Of a stretch of 64,000 nucleotides of DNA, positions 35,616 to 47,663 are shown in pieces. A program made the position numbers and the translations under genes. Every line of letters begins with the position of its first letter. The stretch's first letter is position 1. The stretch comes from Trichobilharzia regenti (Eukaryota; Platyhelminthes; Trematoda; Strigeidida; Schistosomatidae). The stretch covers positions 53,517,112 through 53,581,111 of the forward strand of contig OX235265.1 of the NCBI GenBank assembly GCA_944472135.2, read 5' to 3'. The notes beneath the pieces are model-generated. The model ran no database searches and was not told where the DNA came from. It saw nothing but the letters and a program-made list of their open reading frames with translations.

Positions 35616-36665
35616 ACTTAATGAAGTGCTAAAAATATCTGACGAGTCACTCTATATGTTCGTTTAAATCGATAGAAATTACGTGAGGTCTGTTGATTGC
35701 CTATCGATTAAACTAAACAACATCGTATCGGTAGAGCTAAGTGTTCTACATGCAATGTGACAGTGATCGAATTTACTTAGCTTATTAACCGCAAATCTTT
35801 GGATTAGTAATAACATACTCGTCCATCTAAGTTTTTGTCTCAATTCAATCGCTAGCTGCTAAACCATAAATTACGACCAAGATATTAGTCATATCAATAC
35901 TTTACTTTAATATGATGTAAATTTAGAATAAAGTCGCGTAAGTATGTTATTTATTGTAATGAATAGCACACTTCTAATTTGTAAAGACAGACGAAAATCA
36001 ACTAAAATATGTGGACTAATCATGCCAAGTTTGTTTTGGAAGTCATTACCGATGAAGAATCGAATAGCAGATTAATGATAACTGCAAGTCTCTGAAAAGT
36101 ATACAGAAGTTTGACTTCCTGAAATTAATCAGTAAGTATATATCATAGATATCAACTGTTAAGATACAGCATTAACGTTCAGTATGTTGATCACCCCTAG
36201 ATAGTGAGCCATTGCTGCTCAATGTTGCATGACTTCCAAATTATCAAATTAGTTAAACACATATTCGAGGCATGTTTTCTGACCACTCTCTTTATATCAA
36301 CAGCACAACTGAAGATAGGCACAAAGGGTACTCAACTATCTTCTTTTTTATACCGTCCTGTTAAAATCTATTTCTGTGGGTTTTCTCGTTGAATTATTTA
36401 CTTATCCATAAAGATGAATATGCAACCTAATAATAATGTTTGCCAACATCAAAGGCTAGCACAAAGAGTCATGACAAGTATTAATTATAATAATTTGCCT
36501 TGTTCCAAAACAGTACAGAATAGAATTCTCAGCATTTTTACTACAGTATTGTATCCAGTTTGTACATTAACAATAAATAAAATTCTACATAGATTAAGGG
36601 TAATCTCAGTTAGTTTGAACAACAACATATTGGCATGTCGGTAGGAAGCCAAAATTGAACAGTAT
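35616..36665. other. Noncoding unit DNA, third-unit copy
   Basis: Counterpart of 5,391-6,429. No gene recognised. Confidence 0.5.
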
Positions 36666-37585
36666 TCGAAGGTGTTAGAAAAGTAGATGCTAGCATATTT
36701 ACTGGCGTAAGCGGTAAGAAAAAGGTCGAGATATACAGAGTGTGAAAGAACGAAGAAGAATGTTATAAATAGAGTTTGTTAGGAAGAGAGGAACAAAGCA
36801 GCACATAACAAAAAAAGAGAAAAGGAAAAGAAAGAAAGAAAACGTTATACCTGTTAATGATATGAGTCTGAGAGACAAGATCCAGTTGTTCTACTGACTA
36901 TTTAATAAGCCATAAGTTTCACGCCCAATGCTTTCTTTATCGCATAGAACACGAGCTAAGTAGGGTATGGTTGAGTTTTTGTATTTGCTGGTGGGAGCAT
37001 ATAGTTTTCTATATGGGCTTCTGATTCTGCCTGATGAGATACAGGGGGAATTTGTGAATGAAGAGGGTGGTGTGAGTTAGATAAAATGGATTTAGCCCAT
37101 TTTCACATGAGTCCAAGTGCTTGTCTACCAGAATATTAACAAGCTGGTTAAGTGGCAGGTTGCTTACCCTGAATCCTGCGTAATAAGGTATAGTCTTTCT
37201 TCAGTAGCCCTGGACAATCTAAGGGGGAACAGTAGAGAATAATAGGCAGGATGCAAGAGTTAGCGAATCGTAGGAGTGAGGATTGGGTTATTCCAGAATG
37301 CTTTAACTTCTTGATATAGAAGGTAAGACGGAATATTTTCTTAGAAATCATCAAGATATGAGTCGACCAGGAAAGATCAGCAGATAGAATGGCGCCAAGA
37401 TATTTAATTACCGACGTGGTTTCTATTTTGTTAGGTTAGATTTATGCCTAAAGGTGAAATTGACTGTGTGGCATTTAGAGGGATTTAAGGTAACAAGAGG
37501 AGTTTTTACATATATTCATCAGATTTTTTAATTGTTGATTTACACCATCTGGAAACTTCTGTAAACCTATTATCAATAAACAAGT
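36666..37585 (-). mobile_element. CR1/SR1-type LINE 3' fragment, copy 3
   Basis: Third copy of the CR1-like thumb fragment, with its frame at 37,148-37,354 unchanged. Confidence 0.68.
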
Positions 37586-40378
37586 GTTACACCCAGTGGC
37601 GTGGCTATCATGATGTCACCAACGGAAACGAAAGCCCTGATGCAATAGGAGATGATCTCGCCCAGGATAATGACCACCAGATTCAACTCTAAAGGAAGGA
37701 AAGTGTCAATCATACAATGTTATGCACCCACAAACAACGCAGACCTCGAAAAGAAAGAAGGATTCTACAGACAACTACAGCCAACAATGGACAATACTTC
37801 AGCTGGTGACATTAAAATACTAATGGGAGACATGAACGCCAAACTGGGACCAGACAACACAGGAAGGGAACTCATCATGGGTAGAGAAGCTCTTGGAGAA
37901 ATGAATGAAAACGGAGAACTCTCCGCCGACTTCTGCGCCTTCAACGAACTAGTGATTGGTGGTAGTGTACACAAGCACAAAGATATCCACAAGGCTACAT
38001 GGGTGTCACCAGACGGGCAAACCAAAAACCAAATTGACTTCATCTCAATGCTGCTCAAGGAAGTGGAGGTGCAGCCTACTGGACACAAAAGCAAGAAGAG
38101 GAGCAGACGTTGGCTCAGACCACTATCTCGTACAAGGGACAATCCAAATCAAATTAAAAGCTTTCAGGGAATCAGGAGCTGCAGATAGACCACAAGCCAA
38201 GTTCAACACTCAAAAGCTGAAGGACCAGGCTACAAAGGACATCTTCATTGCAAGCATAAGGGGAAAACCCGAGACACAAATCAACACCAGCGAAAGGTCA
38301 GCGTCGAAAAGCACTGGAACAACTTGAAAACGGTGTGGAGTCAAACCTGCATGGAAGTCCTAGGCAGAAAGAAGAGACAGGACAAACAGTGGCTCACTAC
38401 GGACACTTGGAAACTAATAGAAGAGAGAAGGACAGTGAAACAAAAGATTATCCAGTGCACTGACGAGCAACAAAAACAGGAGCTGAATGCAAGCTACAAT
38501 ACACTGAACAAAAGAGTGAAGAAGAGTGCCAGGGAAGACAAAAGAAAATATTATGAAACCATGGCAAGTGAAGCAGAACAAGCTGCAGGCAAAGGAGACC
38601 TCGCCACACTCTACCAAACAACTAGGCACCTTTCGGGCAAAAGTTCGACACAGATTAAGCCAATAAAGGACGACAATGGAAAGTCAATCACCAAAGAGGT
38701 GGAGCAAAGAAAACACTGGGCTGAACACTTCAAAAGACTTCTAAATCGTCCGCCACCTACAACGCGCCCAACAATACCAACAACGGAAGCAGAACTACCA
38801 GTGAACATCAACTCCCGACGAAATCAGAAGTCCTGAATGCAATCAAGATGCTAAAAGCTGGAAAAGCACCGGGACCAGATGGAATCCCAGCAGAAGCTTT
38901 GAAAATAGACCCAGAGACAACAGCGGACTTGATGACGCCACTGCTGGAGAAGGTGTGGAAAGAGGGCAAAGTACCCGAGGATTGGAAGAACGGATACTTA
39001 TTCAAACTACCAAAGAAAGGAGACTTAAGTCAATGTAAAAACTGGCGTGGAATTATGCTTCTGTCCATTCCAAGCAAGATACTAAGCCGCATCATCCTGG
39101 AGAGAATCAAACAAGCCCTAGATGAAAAACTTCGACCGGAACAGGCCGGATTCAGGAGAAACAAATCATGTATTGATCAAATCGCCACTCTACGGATCAT
39201 CATTGAACAAAGCTTGGAATGGCAGTCACCTCTCTATCTCAACTTCATCGACTTTGAAAAGGCCTTCGACAGCGTCGATCGAGAGGTGATTTGGCAACTA
39301 CTTCGCTACTACGGGGTCCCATCGACAATTATACATCTCATCCAACAGTTTTACGATACTGCTGCATGCCAAGTAATCCACAACAGGAAACTTACGGAAG
39401 CCTTCGAAGTGAGGACGGGAGTGAGGCAAGGCTGTCTACTATCACCAATGATCTTCCTGATTGCAGTAGATTGGATAATGCGACAGACAACGGCAACCAA
39501 CGAGGGAACAGGCATAAAATGGACTGACACAAAAGACTTGGAGGATCTGGACTTCGCCGATGATATATGTCTGATTTCCCACAAACTGGAAGATATGCAA
39601 GTGAAAAGCAACAAGTTGGCAGAAGAAGCATCAAAGATAGGACTTCAAGTGAACATAGAGAAAACAGAGGTAGGTGATGAAGATTCCTGGCCAACATCAA
39701 CAACAACAACAGACAACAATCAGCCAGCATAAATGGGAGGAACCTGAAAGAAACAACCTCCTTCACCTACCTGGGAAGCATCGTTTCAACTACAGGCGGA
39801 ACTGACGAGGATATCAAAGCCAGAATCGGAAAAGCAAGACAAGCTTTCATTACTCTCAAATCTGTGTGGAGGTCAACAGCACTCAGAATCAAAAATAAGA
39901 TCCGGATTTTCAACTCCAATGTAAAGTCAGTGCTTCTATACGGATCAGAGACTTGGCGAGTCATAAAGAGCACCTCAAACAAACTTCAGACCTTCATTAA
40001 CAGCTGTCTTCGCTCAATACTCAAGATCAGATGGCCGGCCAGAAAAGATCAGCAACAGGGATCTCTGGCAATGAGCGAACCAACCAGGAACTGATTGTGA
40101 AACAAATAGGCAAGAATAAATGGAGATGGATTGGCCACACGCTGAGGAAACCATCAAGTGACATCCCTAGACAAGCCATCGCTCGAGTGGAACCCGAAAG
40201 GGAGGCGGCGAGTTGGTCGTCCAAGAGTGACTTGGAGGAGGTCATGTGAAGAGGAGATGAAAGCATGTGGGCAGACTTGGAGCGGGGTGAAAAGTTGGCA
40301 GAAAACCGAACGCAATGTAGACGCGCGGCTGAAGCCCTATGTTCCTCTAGGAATTAAAGGATACAATAATAATAATAA
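37586..40378 (+). mobile_element. RTE-A LINE, 5'-truncated, copy 3
   Basis: Endonuclease part at 37,652-38,188, linker at 38,324-38,836, RT at 38,848-39,732 with all catalytic motifs including FADD. The frame is broken just after KTEV by a tandem duplication of AGGT near 39,670. It then resumes at 39,864-40,094 and 40,031-40,385. More point changes than between copies 1 and 2 (for example DTAACQ for DNAACQ, IAVDW for IAIDW). Similarity to the units ends in the AATAAT tail, so the third unit terminates exactly at the LINE 3' end. Confidence 0.9.
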
Positions 40379-40379
40379 T

Positions 40380-40738
40380 TCCTAATATAATACAGTGGTG
40401 TATACAACTACATCAATTTCGCGACGTAGTGCTGAGTAACTTTCTTCTGTTTTGATCTAGTTCCATTGCTGCTGCAAGAGTAATAGAAACCTTATGAAGC
40501 ATTTTTATTGAAGCTGATCGAACATCTTACCATATATCTTTGAAGTCCTTCAGTGAAATGCTTCACTGACGAAATTTATTCCGTTCTCACGTCAGTTACA
40601 GAATTCATTTGTGATGCAAAAGGTTGAATTGCTTTAATTCAGACTTTGTAATCTTTGAGTATGCTTTCAAGGAGGAATTGATGGAGCTAGAGAGAGTAGC
40701 AAAGCTTCATGTTCTCCTTCGTAAATCTGGATTGTAAG
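40380..40738. other. Noncoding, right flank of the array
   Basis: Unique AT-rich sequence with no recognised gene between the array edge and the deleted PLE. Confidence 0.4.
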
Positions 40739-41480
40739 CGAAGTAAATAAAATACGCTTCAATGAAGATGTGATAAGATTACGGGATGATAAGAGAGGGA
40801 AGGAAAATATAAGTGAGGGGTGGTGGAGAAGTCATCAGTTGGTTATGTCTGAATAGTTCAAGGGAGGGATAATGACTGTACGAACTTTTTTGAATGTATA
40901 GTTTAGGTTTAACAGTCCGAATGCCTATCACCTCAGCTGTGTGTGGTAGACGAATACGAAGTATGTTGGAAGGACTCGGCAAGATACAATGAATTACTTT
41001 TAAAGTTTCCGTCTTCTCCACTACGTGACCACAATCAACTAAATGTGACAAAATGGAGCTACGGATTGTTTTTGTCTGTCCTTTGCCAAACCACGATGGG
41101 AGATGTTCACCAACACGTCGACTAAGCTGTCTAGTAGTACGCCCAACATAACTATCACTGCAGGTGCAGTTGAATTGATAAATGCACATAGATGTGGCAG
41201 AACCATCTAGCTTATCTTTCGTTTGCGTCCCAAACATTCGTTGGCTGCGTAAAACGTTCTTCGTATACTCCTGGAATGTCTCTTGACAAGCCACCATTAA
41301 ATTGTGACTTAATAAATAGAGGTTTTTACGTGCAGTCATAGTTTCAGGTTTTCTCTCTCATGTTGTCATATGTTTCTATATGAAACTACTCGGATAGCCC
41401 ATCTCCATCAAGGAATTTAGCTTTATCACTCAAAATACCTTCCAACATCTCAACGTAATCGTTTTTACACCTTTATCAGG
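40739..41480 (-). pseudogene. Internally deleted PLE, copy 1
   Basis: The minus strand starts in the RT finger region (PDKG near 41,450, then EGILSDKAKFLDGDG), then jumps past the whole palm into the C-terminal nuclease. The nuclease frame (40,779-41,339, 186 codons) shows MCIYQFNCTCSDSYVGRTTR, HLPSWFGKGQTK and a VDCGH element. The joined region TTTCATATAGAAACATATG is shared with the inverted copy at 51,480-52,150, so both derive from the same deleted ancestor. Confidence 0.82.
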
Positions 41481-42470
41481 TGTAGTTTTACCGATTATAA
41501 GAAATTACGTTGAGAGAATGGAAGGTATTTTGAGTGATCAAGCGAAATCCCAATTTCTTGGTAGTACCAAAGACCTTAGTGTAACTCTTGAGAGACTAAT
41601 GACCAAGTCTCTCAAAAAACTGAACCAAAAAGGATTATTACCATCAGCCATGCATGAGTCTATGAAACCAACGGGTAGCAATACTTCACGTCTTTACGGC
41701 CTACCCAAAGTGCACAAACCGGTTCTTCCTCTTTGCACTGTTTTAAATATGGATAACCTTCCATTTCACGGAACAGTGAAGTGGTTAGTGAAGGTTCTGG
41801 GACTTTTGCACAGAGGAATCGACCGACACAGAATTAGTGATATCTTGGACTTTATTTCTAAAATATCCGAGACTAATGTGAGGGATAGACGCCTGTTATC
41901 CATGGATGTATCATCGCTATTCACGCATGTGCCACTTATGGGAACGGTAGATTAGATTTGTCAAGAAATCACCGAAAAGCAATAGGACTTAGGTATTCCC
42001 TCGTGTAGCATCAAAGAATTACTGCTAAAATGCACAATGAATGTTCACTTTGACTTCAATAATCCATACCACCAACAAGCAGATGGAATATCTATGGGTT
42101 CAAAATTAGGCCCAATATTAGCTTACTTCTTTCTCGCAGAACTTGAAAACGGGAAATTGAAAGACATAATCAAGGAGTTTGATATGTATTACCGATATGC
42201 CAATGATACATTTATCTTAAACGAATTGTTGATGAAACTCAACAACGTCCACCCCTTGCTCACTTTTACCTGTGAAGAGGAGCAGGATATTAAGCTACTT
42301 TTTCTGGATGTCTTGCTAAGTAGGCAAGAAGATGGGTCACTTGGAGAAGCGCGTATAGAAAAAGCACATTCACGAGGCAATACACACACTTTCTTGGTTA
42401 CGTGCCCATTAAATATAAAAGAAATGTTAAATGTTAGAGTTAAGCCTGATGGATGAAATCTGATTGAAAA
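41470..42470 (+). pseudogene. PLE RT fragment, head-to-head, active site damaged
   Basis: The plus strand begins at the same RT position as the neighbouring minus-strand PLE, giving a near-palindrome around 41,480. Frame 41,518-41,955 has EGILSDQAKSQFL, SRLYGLPKVHKPVLPL and LSMDVSSLFTHVPL, then a TAG. The frame resumes at 42,037-42,456 with GISMGSKLGPILAYFFLAELENG. The catalytic YVDD reads YAND at about 42,196-42,207, so the first Asp is replaced. FLDVLLSR follows, then a frameshift. Dead copy; same subfamily as 40,739-41,480. Confidence 0.85.
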
Positions 42471-43540
42471 TTGAAAGTCTCTAATAGCTGCTGGAAAAAA
42501 AAGGACTAACCTCGATAAAAATAATGCAGCTCTTATTGGGAAAGATTGCTTACAAAAACAAATATTTGTTATATCACGAAAGAGTCAAACATCGTGCATG
42601 CACAAATTATTCAACAGGTATACTGGGAAAACCAGAAGTACGATCACAACTCAAAAATATAAACTTAACTGCTTAGATTACTTGTAAAAGAGTTGTATAG
42701 TGCAAAATTCGCTACGGAGTATTGATGTAGATACATACACAGTTCATTTTCACTCCAATGTAACTGTTGGTGTACATAAAACAACTCAGATGTAATACGG
42801 TTTCTTTGAAAATCGGTCTTTTTCACAACCACAAAAGGTTAGAAGATCTACACCATTCCATCTGCAGCAGCTTCAACAACTACAGATATTAATATTAATT
42901 AAGTAACCGGCTGCATGACTGAAGTTTAGGTAGTGAAGAAGAGAAGTTTATTCATCCAGAATATAAGGTGCCCAGGAGTTTAATGTCTACTATTTTAACG
43001 ACAAGTTATGAGAATTTGTTAGAACATAAGAACTTGTCTAATACACAACACATAGAAAGTGGTTTATAAATGTCTGATCACTTCCTCTAAAAAGGAACAA
43101 AGTTGTACAGCTATAAACATGTACCAGTTTCATTTCGGCCTTTCAGATCAGTGATTTTACATTCACATGTTAACTAACATCGAGTTCTAAATCGAAATAC
43201 ACATTGTTTTGAAAAACATCAAAACGCGACAGGAAAATAACGAAAAGATACCTCATTTGCCAATACAATTAGACAGAATCGAAGTGTTCTATGATATTTA
43301 TGTGAAAATAACTTGATTTTGTGCCACATACTATGAAAAAGTAAAAGATTAGCGTTAGATGAAGCACAAAAATATTGAAACACCCTTAAAAGTAATGCAT
43401 AGCTTAAACAAACTTGGTTAATTAGATTCAATATGTCACGATAAACGCTGACATAATACACCCAAAGACAAAAGCCTTCTAAGAAGAAATTATCATATAA
43501 TTATGGATATTGATATAAGTATAAGACTTGGCCACTGTGG
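42471..43540. other. Noncoding
   Basis: May include further decayed PLE sequence just after 42,470, but I cannot read conserved motifs. No gene recognised. Confidence 0.35.
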
Positions 43541-43544
43541 TACA

Positions 43545-43645
43545 GTATAACTCCATTATAGGTAATATTTTATTTTTATAAATCACACAGTGTTACAGTG
43601 TTATTACTGTATAACACTGTGTGATTTATCAAAATAAAATCTTAT
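43545..43645. repeat. Near-perfect inverted repeat (hairpin)
   Basis: Left arm ...TTATAAATCACACAGTGTTA and right arm TAACACTGTGTGATTTATC... are reverse complements over about 35 bp, with a short TTACTGTA-type centre near 43,605. The flank GGCCACTGTGGTA...ACTCCAT resembles the terminal sequence GGCACTGTGGTAGTAAGTAATTCC flanking the unit PLE fragments, so this may be a folded PLE terminal remnant. Confidence 0.75.
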
Positions 43646-45215
43646 CTGTAATTGTGGATATTATAATAGATCTTACTGAAAAGCAAACTGATTAGTAAAT
43701 TGTAATAGCCTTGTGTATAATGGATACACTGTTTTCTCCACGATTTCATCTGCAGAGAAGGATATGTACGTGAATCATCTGAAGTCAACAACAACTCTCC
43801 TACAATAAATGATATCAGCTGAAAAATCAAAAATGCTTAAACACAAAAATTTAAGAACACCAAACATAGATGGGGACTGAATAAAACAGAGATGAAAGAA
43901 TCCTGCAATCAGGATAATTTTAGAAGATTTTAAACAGCAACAGTAAATTGTATTGGGATAATTGTTAAGTCTAAATTCACCTTACTCTTGTGAAAGTAGG
44001 CTGGCATGCACAAAAAGAAAACAAATGAGTGATATATAAGAAACAGAGAGACATAAAATACATTCATAGACTTTTTAAAATCTGTTAGGTACTTTCTTTT
44101 AACAACATCAAGCTCTTTTGACATGATAAACCAGATGTACGCATACACGCATAAATAAAGGTATCAAGTATGTTGAAATCAATATATAGTGTATTTCAGA
44201 AAATGAAGTAGATAGAAGAAAAATATATCAATTAGAGAGTGTGATACAGCAGTATAATCCGAATTGTGACTTCTTATATTTTCACTTCTTTCAATTTGTA
44301 TCAGCGCAATTTTGTCATTGAAGGCGTAGGTGAACTCGCATTACCAGCTTCTAAGTTATTGTTTTGTACAGAATGGTTCAAACGCCAACGCCAGTTAACA
44401 CCATCTCCACAACTGTAGAGAAATTAATAGCGAAAAAATTATTGCAGTTCAATATATAAATAAGATTCATTTCATTTACAACTTTTAACTAAATCAATGC
44501 TTTGACGTGAAAGATAATAATAGGAAGTCATTTAACCAACTCTACAGATCTACCTCAAACTTTATTGCCAAATGAACACCAACAGATATACATAACTCTA
44601 ACATTACGAAAAGCACGGACAAGTCATCATATTGATCAAGACTACAAAGAATAAATAACGACGCACACAATCCAAAAGAAGAAGAATTCAGAAAACAAAA
44701 CAACCATAAACAACAATAACTTAAAACAGGGAGGAGAAACAACCTTCAGATTTTAGAACATTTGGGCATTCAATTAATGTAAATGACAAGTTATCCTATA
44801 GTGCGACATTAGTAATGATTAAGACATAGTCAACGAGAAAATTTTGCTTAAGGTATACATTTATAATACGAAATCGTGGTCATCTGAAAATATAATTGTT
44901 TTTAATTAATGTTATTTGCAAGATATATTTGCCCATTTATCTGCCCTCTTCCACACACATCTGTAAGGATCCATCTAAGTTCCATCACTCAGTGGATTCG
45001 TTTCAGCCTTAAAAATCTTAAATGAGAGTTTCACTTAGATATTATATTAAGGAAGTCTTTTTTTTAAAAGAAATATGAAAAACTGAAAGTTGATGAATAA
45101 TTACACCTTTACTTTTCTAATGTAAAATGTAAAGAAGCAACATTTAAAAAACATGAAAGAGATCATTTCAGTTGGCACCACCTATCTAAACAATAATAAT
45201 AATAACTTTATTCTC
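43646..45215. other. Noncoding
   Basis: AT-rich, only short frames without motifs. No gene recognised. Confidence 0.4.
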
Positions 45216-45219
45216 GAGT

Positions 45220-45600
45220 TGATCACGGATTGATATCAGTTAGAGAACCATTGAAAACCAGGGAGTACTGGACAGCTGCTCTTTCATCCTAGTTTGGGAA
45301 TCATCGGCAGTATGCACCCACTGGAATTCGAACCCAGGACCTTCCGGTTACAAGGCAAGCTCGTATACCATTCAGCCACTGGGACCCGGTTCAATGGCTC
45401 GTGAATTCTAACTTCTACCAATTCGTGATTTAGCGCGACCCCAACCATTGTCGTTGGTGGGACATCCATCCACACACGTGACATCTAATTGGACCTCACT
45501 GGTCACGACTTCTCACTAGAACTCAGGAAACTCCAACCTGTAGCAAGTCACTAGCGAGCATCAGATTAACTTTGTATAGTTTGGTTTGTAAGGATTAGTT
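45220..45600 (-). mobile_element. Sm-alpha-like SINE, diverged full copy
   Basis: Minus strand: A box TGGCTGAATGG (complement of 45,374-45,384), B box GGTTCGAATTCC-like near 45,325-45,337, and a hammerhead at 45,265-45,313. Stem I CATACTG pairs with CAGTA (five pairs). The core reads CCGATGA (one change, U4 to C), and stem II TCC/GGA is short. GAAA is followed by GAGCAGCTGTC, which keeps the CAGCTG palindrome. It is clearly older than the unit copies and independent of them. Confidence 0.75.
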
Positions 45601-45604
45601 ATGT

Positions 45605-45725
45605 TTTACGAGTTGATCACGAATTGATATCAGTTTGAGAACTAATCCTTACAAACCAAACTATAGAAAGATAACTTTATTCGTCACAGTGATTTTGGTA
45701 CAAATATGGAATTTTCAGCACGTAA
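45605..45725. repeat. SINE scraps next to the full SINE
   Basis: 45,609-45,665 repeats GAGTTGATCACGAATTGATA and ends with the inverse of the GGTTTGTAAGGATTAGTT seen at 45,583-45,601. At 45,693-45,725 TTTGGTACAAATATGGAATT matches the tail of the SINE family at 52,985 and 55,715. Confidence 0.5.
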
Positions 45726-46099
45726 TAATACAATATTCCATCTGATTTTCTCATTACACGGGTAATAAATACAATAGGGCATTCATACTGATAGTATTGT
45801 TCAATAAGAAATGAATAAAAGATTAAACTAGGTGAAAATATTTACAGCAGTATAAAATGAGAAAAAATGGGAACGTTCACTTAGAGTTCCACAGTAAGTT
45901 GGTAATTTTCAGCTTACACTTCCCTCATCATACAAAATGTGTACCTGCCAAATAAGGAGTTGTAAAGTACTTGTACTTAGGCGTTCGAGTAAACAATCTT
46001 CTACAGTTGCTTTTAGTTATATCCGATGAGATGTAAGGAGAAAGTTAAGCATAGAGAGGATACTCAGAGTCTGACAAGATAATATTAGCTAATTTTTTG

Positions 46100-46560
46100 C
46101 AGGAATCAATGCGTCCATCTACAACAGCATCACCGACTTGGTTTAGCAACATCTAAATCGCCATATTGACGGCTTTTAGTGCCCTACTCAATATAACACC
46201 GTTTTTCTAAAGTAGCCCGGGGAAAATTAATGGAAAGCAATGGAGAAGAATAGGCAGAATACAAGAATCAACAAACGGTAACAGTGGAGACGGAATGGTT
46301 CCAGTTCGTCTTAACTTCCTTACGTAAAACGTCAAATGAAATATCATTCTGGAAACTAACATGATGTGGAAAGACCAGGAAAGAACCGACGAAATATACA
46401 GTCTAAGTTATTAAACATTCGATTTAGTTTCAAATTCAATACTGTTAATGATAGCGGAAGTGTGTCAACTAACCAGATCACGTAACTCACACTTGCATCT
46501 GAAGGTTAAGTTAAGCTCGTGCCATATAGAGTGATTAAGCTTAGGAGCATTTGACGAAGA
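46100..46560 (-). pseudogene. Decayed CR1/SR1-type LINE fragment
   Basis: The plus text (TGGAGAAGAATAGGCAGAAT... GGAAAGACCAGGAAAGAACC) aligns with 25,450-25,690 (GTAGAGAATAATAGGCAGGA... GAGTCGACCAGGAAAGATCA). It is therefore an independent, more diverged copy of the unit CR1 fragment. No open frame survives. Confidence 0.6.
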
Positions 46561-46679
46561 CCATCGACTATTTTATGACAAAAAGTGATTCATACTTCAA
46601 TTGTCCGAATAAGAACTGATAAGCATATTAACAGATATATTCATCGATAGATTTAACTGAATAACTGGTTTCAACATAG

Positions 46680-46870
46680 ATCTTTGCTACAATATGCATC
46701 AGTTCAAGTCGCCACACTCTGTGCAGCACACAAACCCGGAGACGACAGTAGAAGAAATGCAAATAGAGACAGTCAACAAGGATATGAAGCAAAAAGAATA
46801 GTAATATCAAAAAACTATATAGTTTTATTGGGTATTGGCATCTGCGCCAGCCACTAGTCAATGAATCACC
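46680..46870 (+). repeat. Unclassified interspersed repeat, copy 1
   Basis: Shares AGTTCAAGTCGCCACACTC and later ATCTGCGCCAGCCA with 62,685-62,905 and with the region just after the SINE at 47,895. It often abuts RTE-B ends here, so it may be an RTE-B-associated terminal or composite SINE segment. Noncoding. Confidence 0.5.
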
Positions 46871-47660
46871 GGTATGTTAAGATCCTCTTTACCAGACGAG
46901 TTGGTTGAAAGACAGGTGTATTAACTTACAACATCTAGAATAAGTGCATTTAATCACTAGGTTTATTACACAAGTACAATTCATACAATAAACACACTCC
47001 TTCGGTCGAAAATCTGTATTCAAGTTCATTGGCTGTTTCTTACAGTCATGGAGTAATACACAACATGATATTCTTGAATGCGCTACCATTCTAATAAGTA
47101 ATCAAATATCCTTTCGTGAACAGGAATGAAACAGTAAGCCAAATTTTTGTCAGCAACTAGCACAGCAAACCTTATGCTATAGATTGATGGAGTAATTCTT
47201 AGAAGTGTACATATCAGGTTGACACTTTTCACGTTGATACTATGGCGATGTTTATTTCTCAATGTTTGGTTTCTGGCATGGAATCTGCCTATTCCTGCCA
47301 TGATACAACGAATATATACCATGTTTCCAATATAAACACTAAATCGATCCAGTAGGTTCCCATCCTGTCAGTAACAAAGTTGAAAACGCTCTATACCTTC
47401 ATGTTTTCCTTTAAATAATTTTAGACTGTGGTTTGCTGATATCGCTACCTCTTTTTACTTAAATATATCTTGATGACTTTTAAAATCTTAGACTATGGTT
47501 TCCTGTTGATTGAATCTAAATATAAATGAGTAATTCAAGTTCACAAATAACCCGTTATGTACTCCTTATATGTAAGTATTTGTGAGCATTTTGTGAAACC
47601 AACACACTCCACATGTTCTTCATACTTTGTAGCAAAATTTATACGTGTCTATCTCAAGGT
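46871..47660. other. Noncoding
   Basis: Short motif-free frames only. No gene recognised. Confidence 0.4.
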
Positions 47661-47663
47661 TCA

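Larger units (their letters stand above)
18126..40378 (+). repeat. Right arm: tandem array of 11.8 kb units
   Basis: Three successive units in one orientation: a rump (18,126-19,175), a complete unit (19,176-31,118) and one cut off within the RTE-A tail (31,118-40,378). Landmarks recur at constant spacing: 20,370 and 32,317 differ by 11,947; 22,543 and 34,312 by 11,769; 24,435 and 36,204 by 11,769. The 178 bp difference is the insertion at 21,388-21,573. The arm is inverted relative to 1-12,185. Confidence 0.93.
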
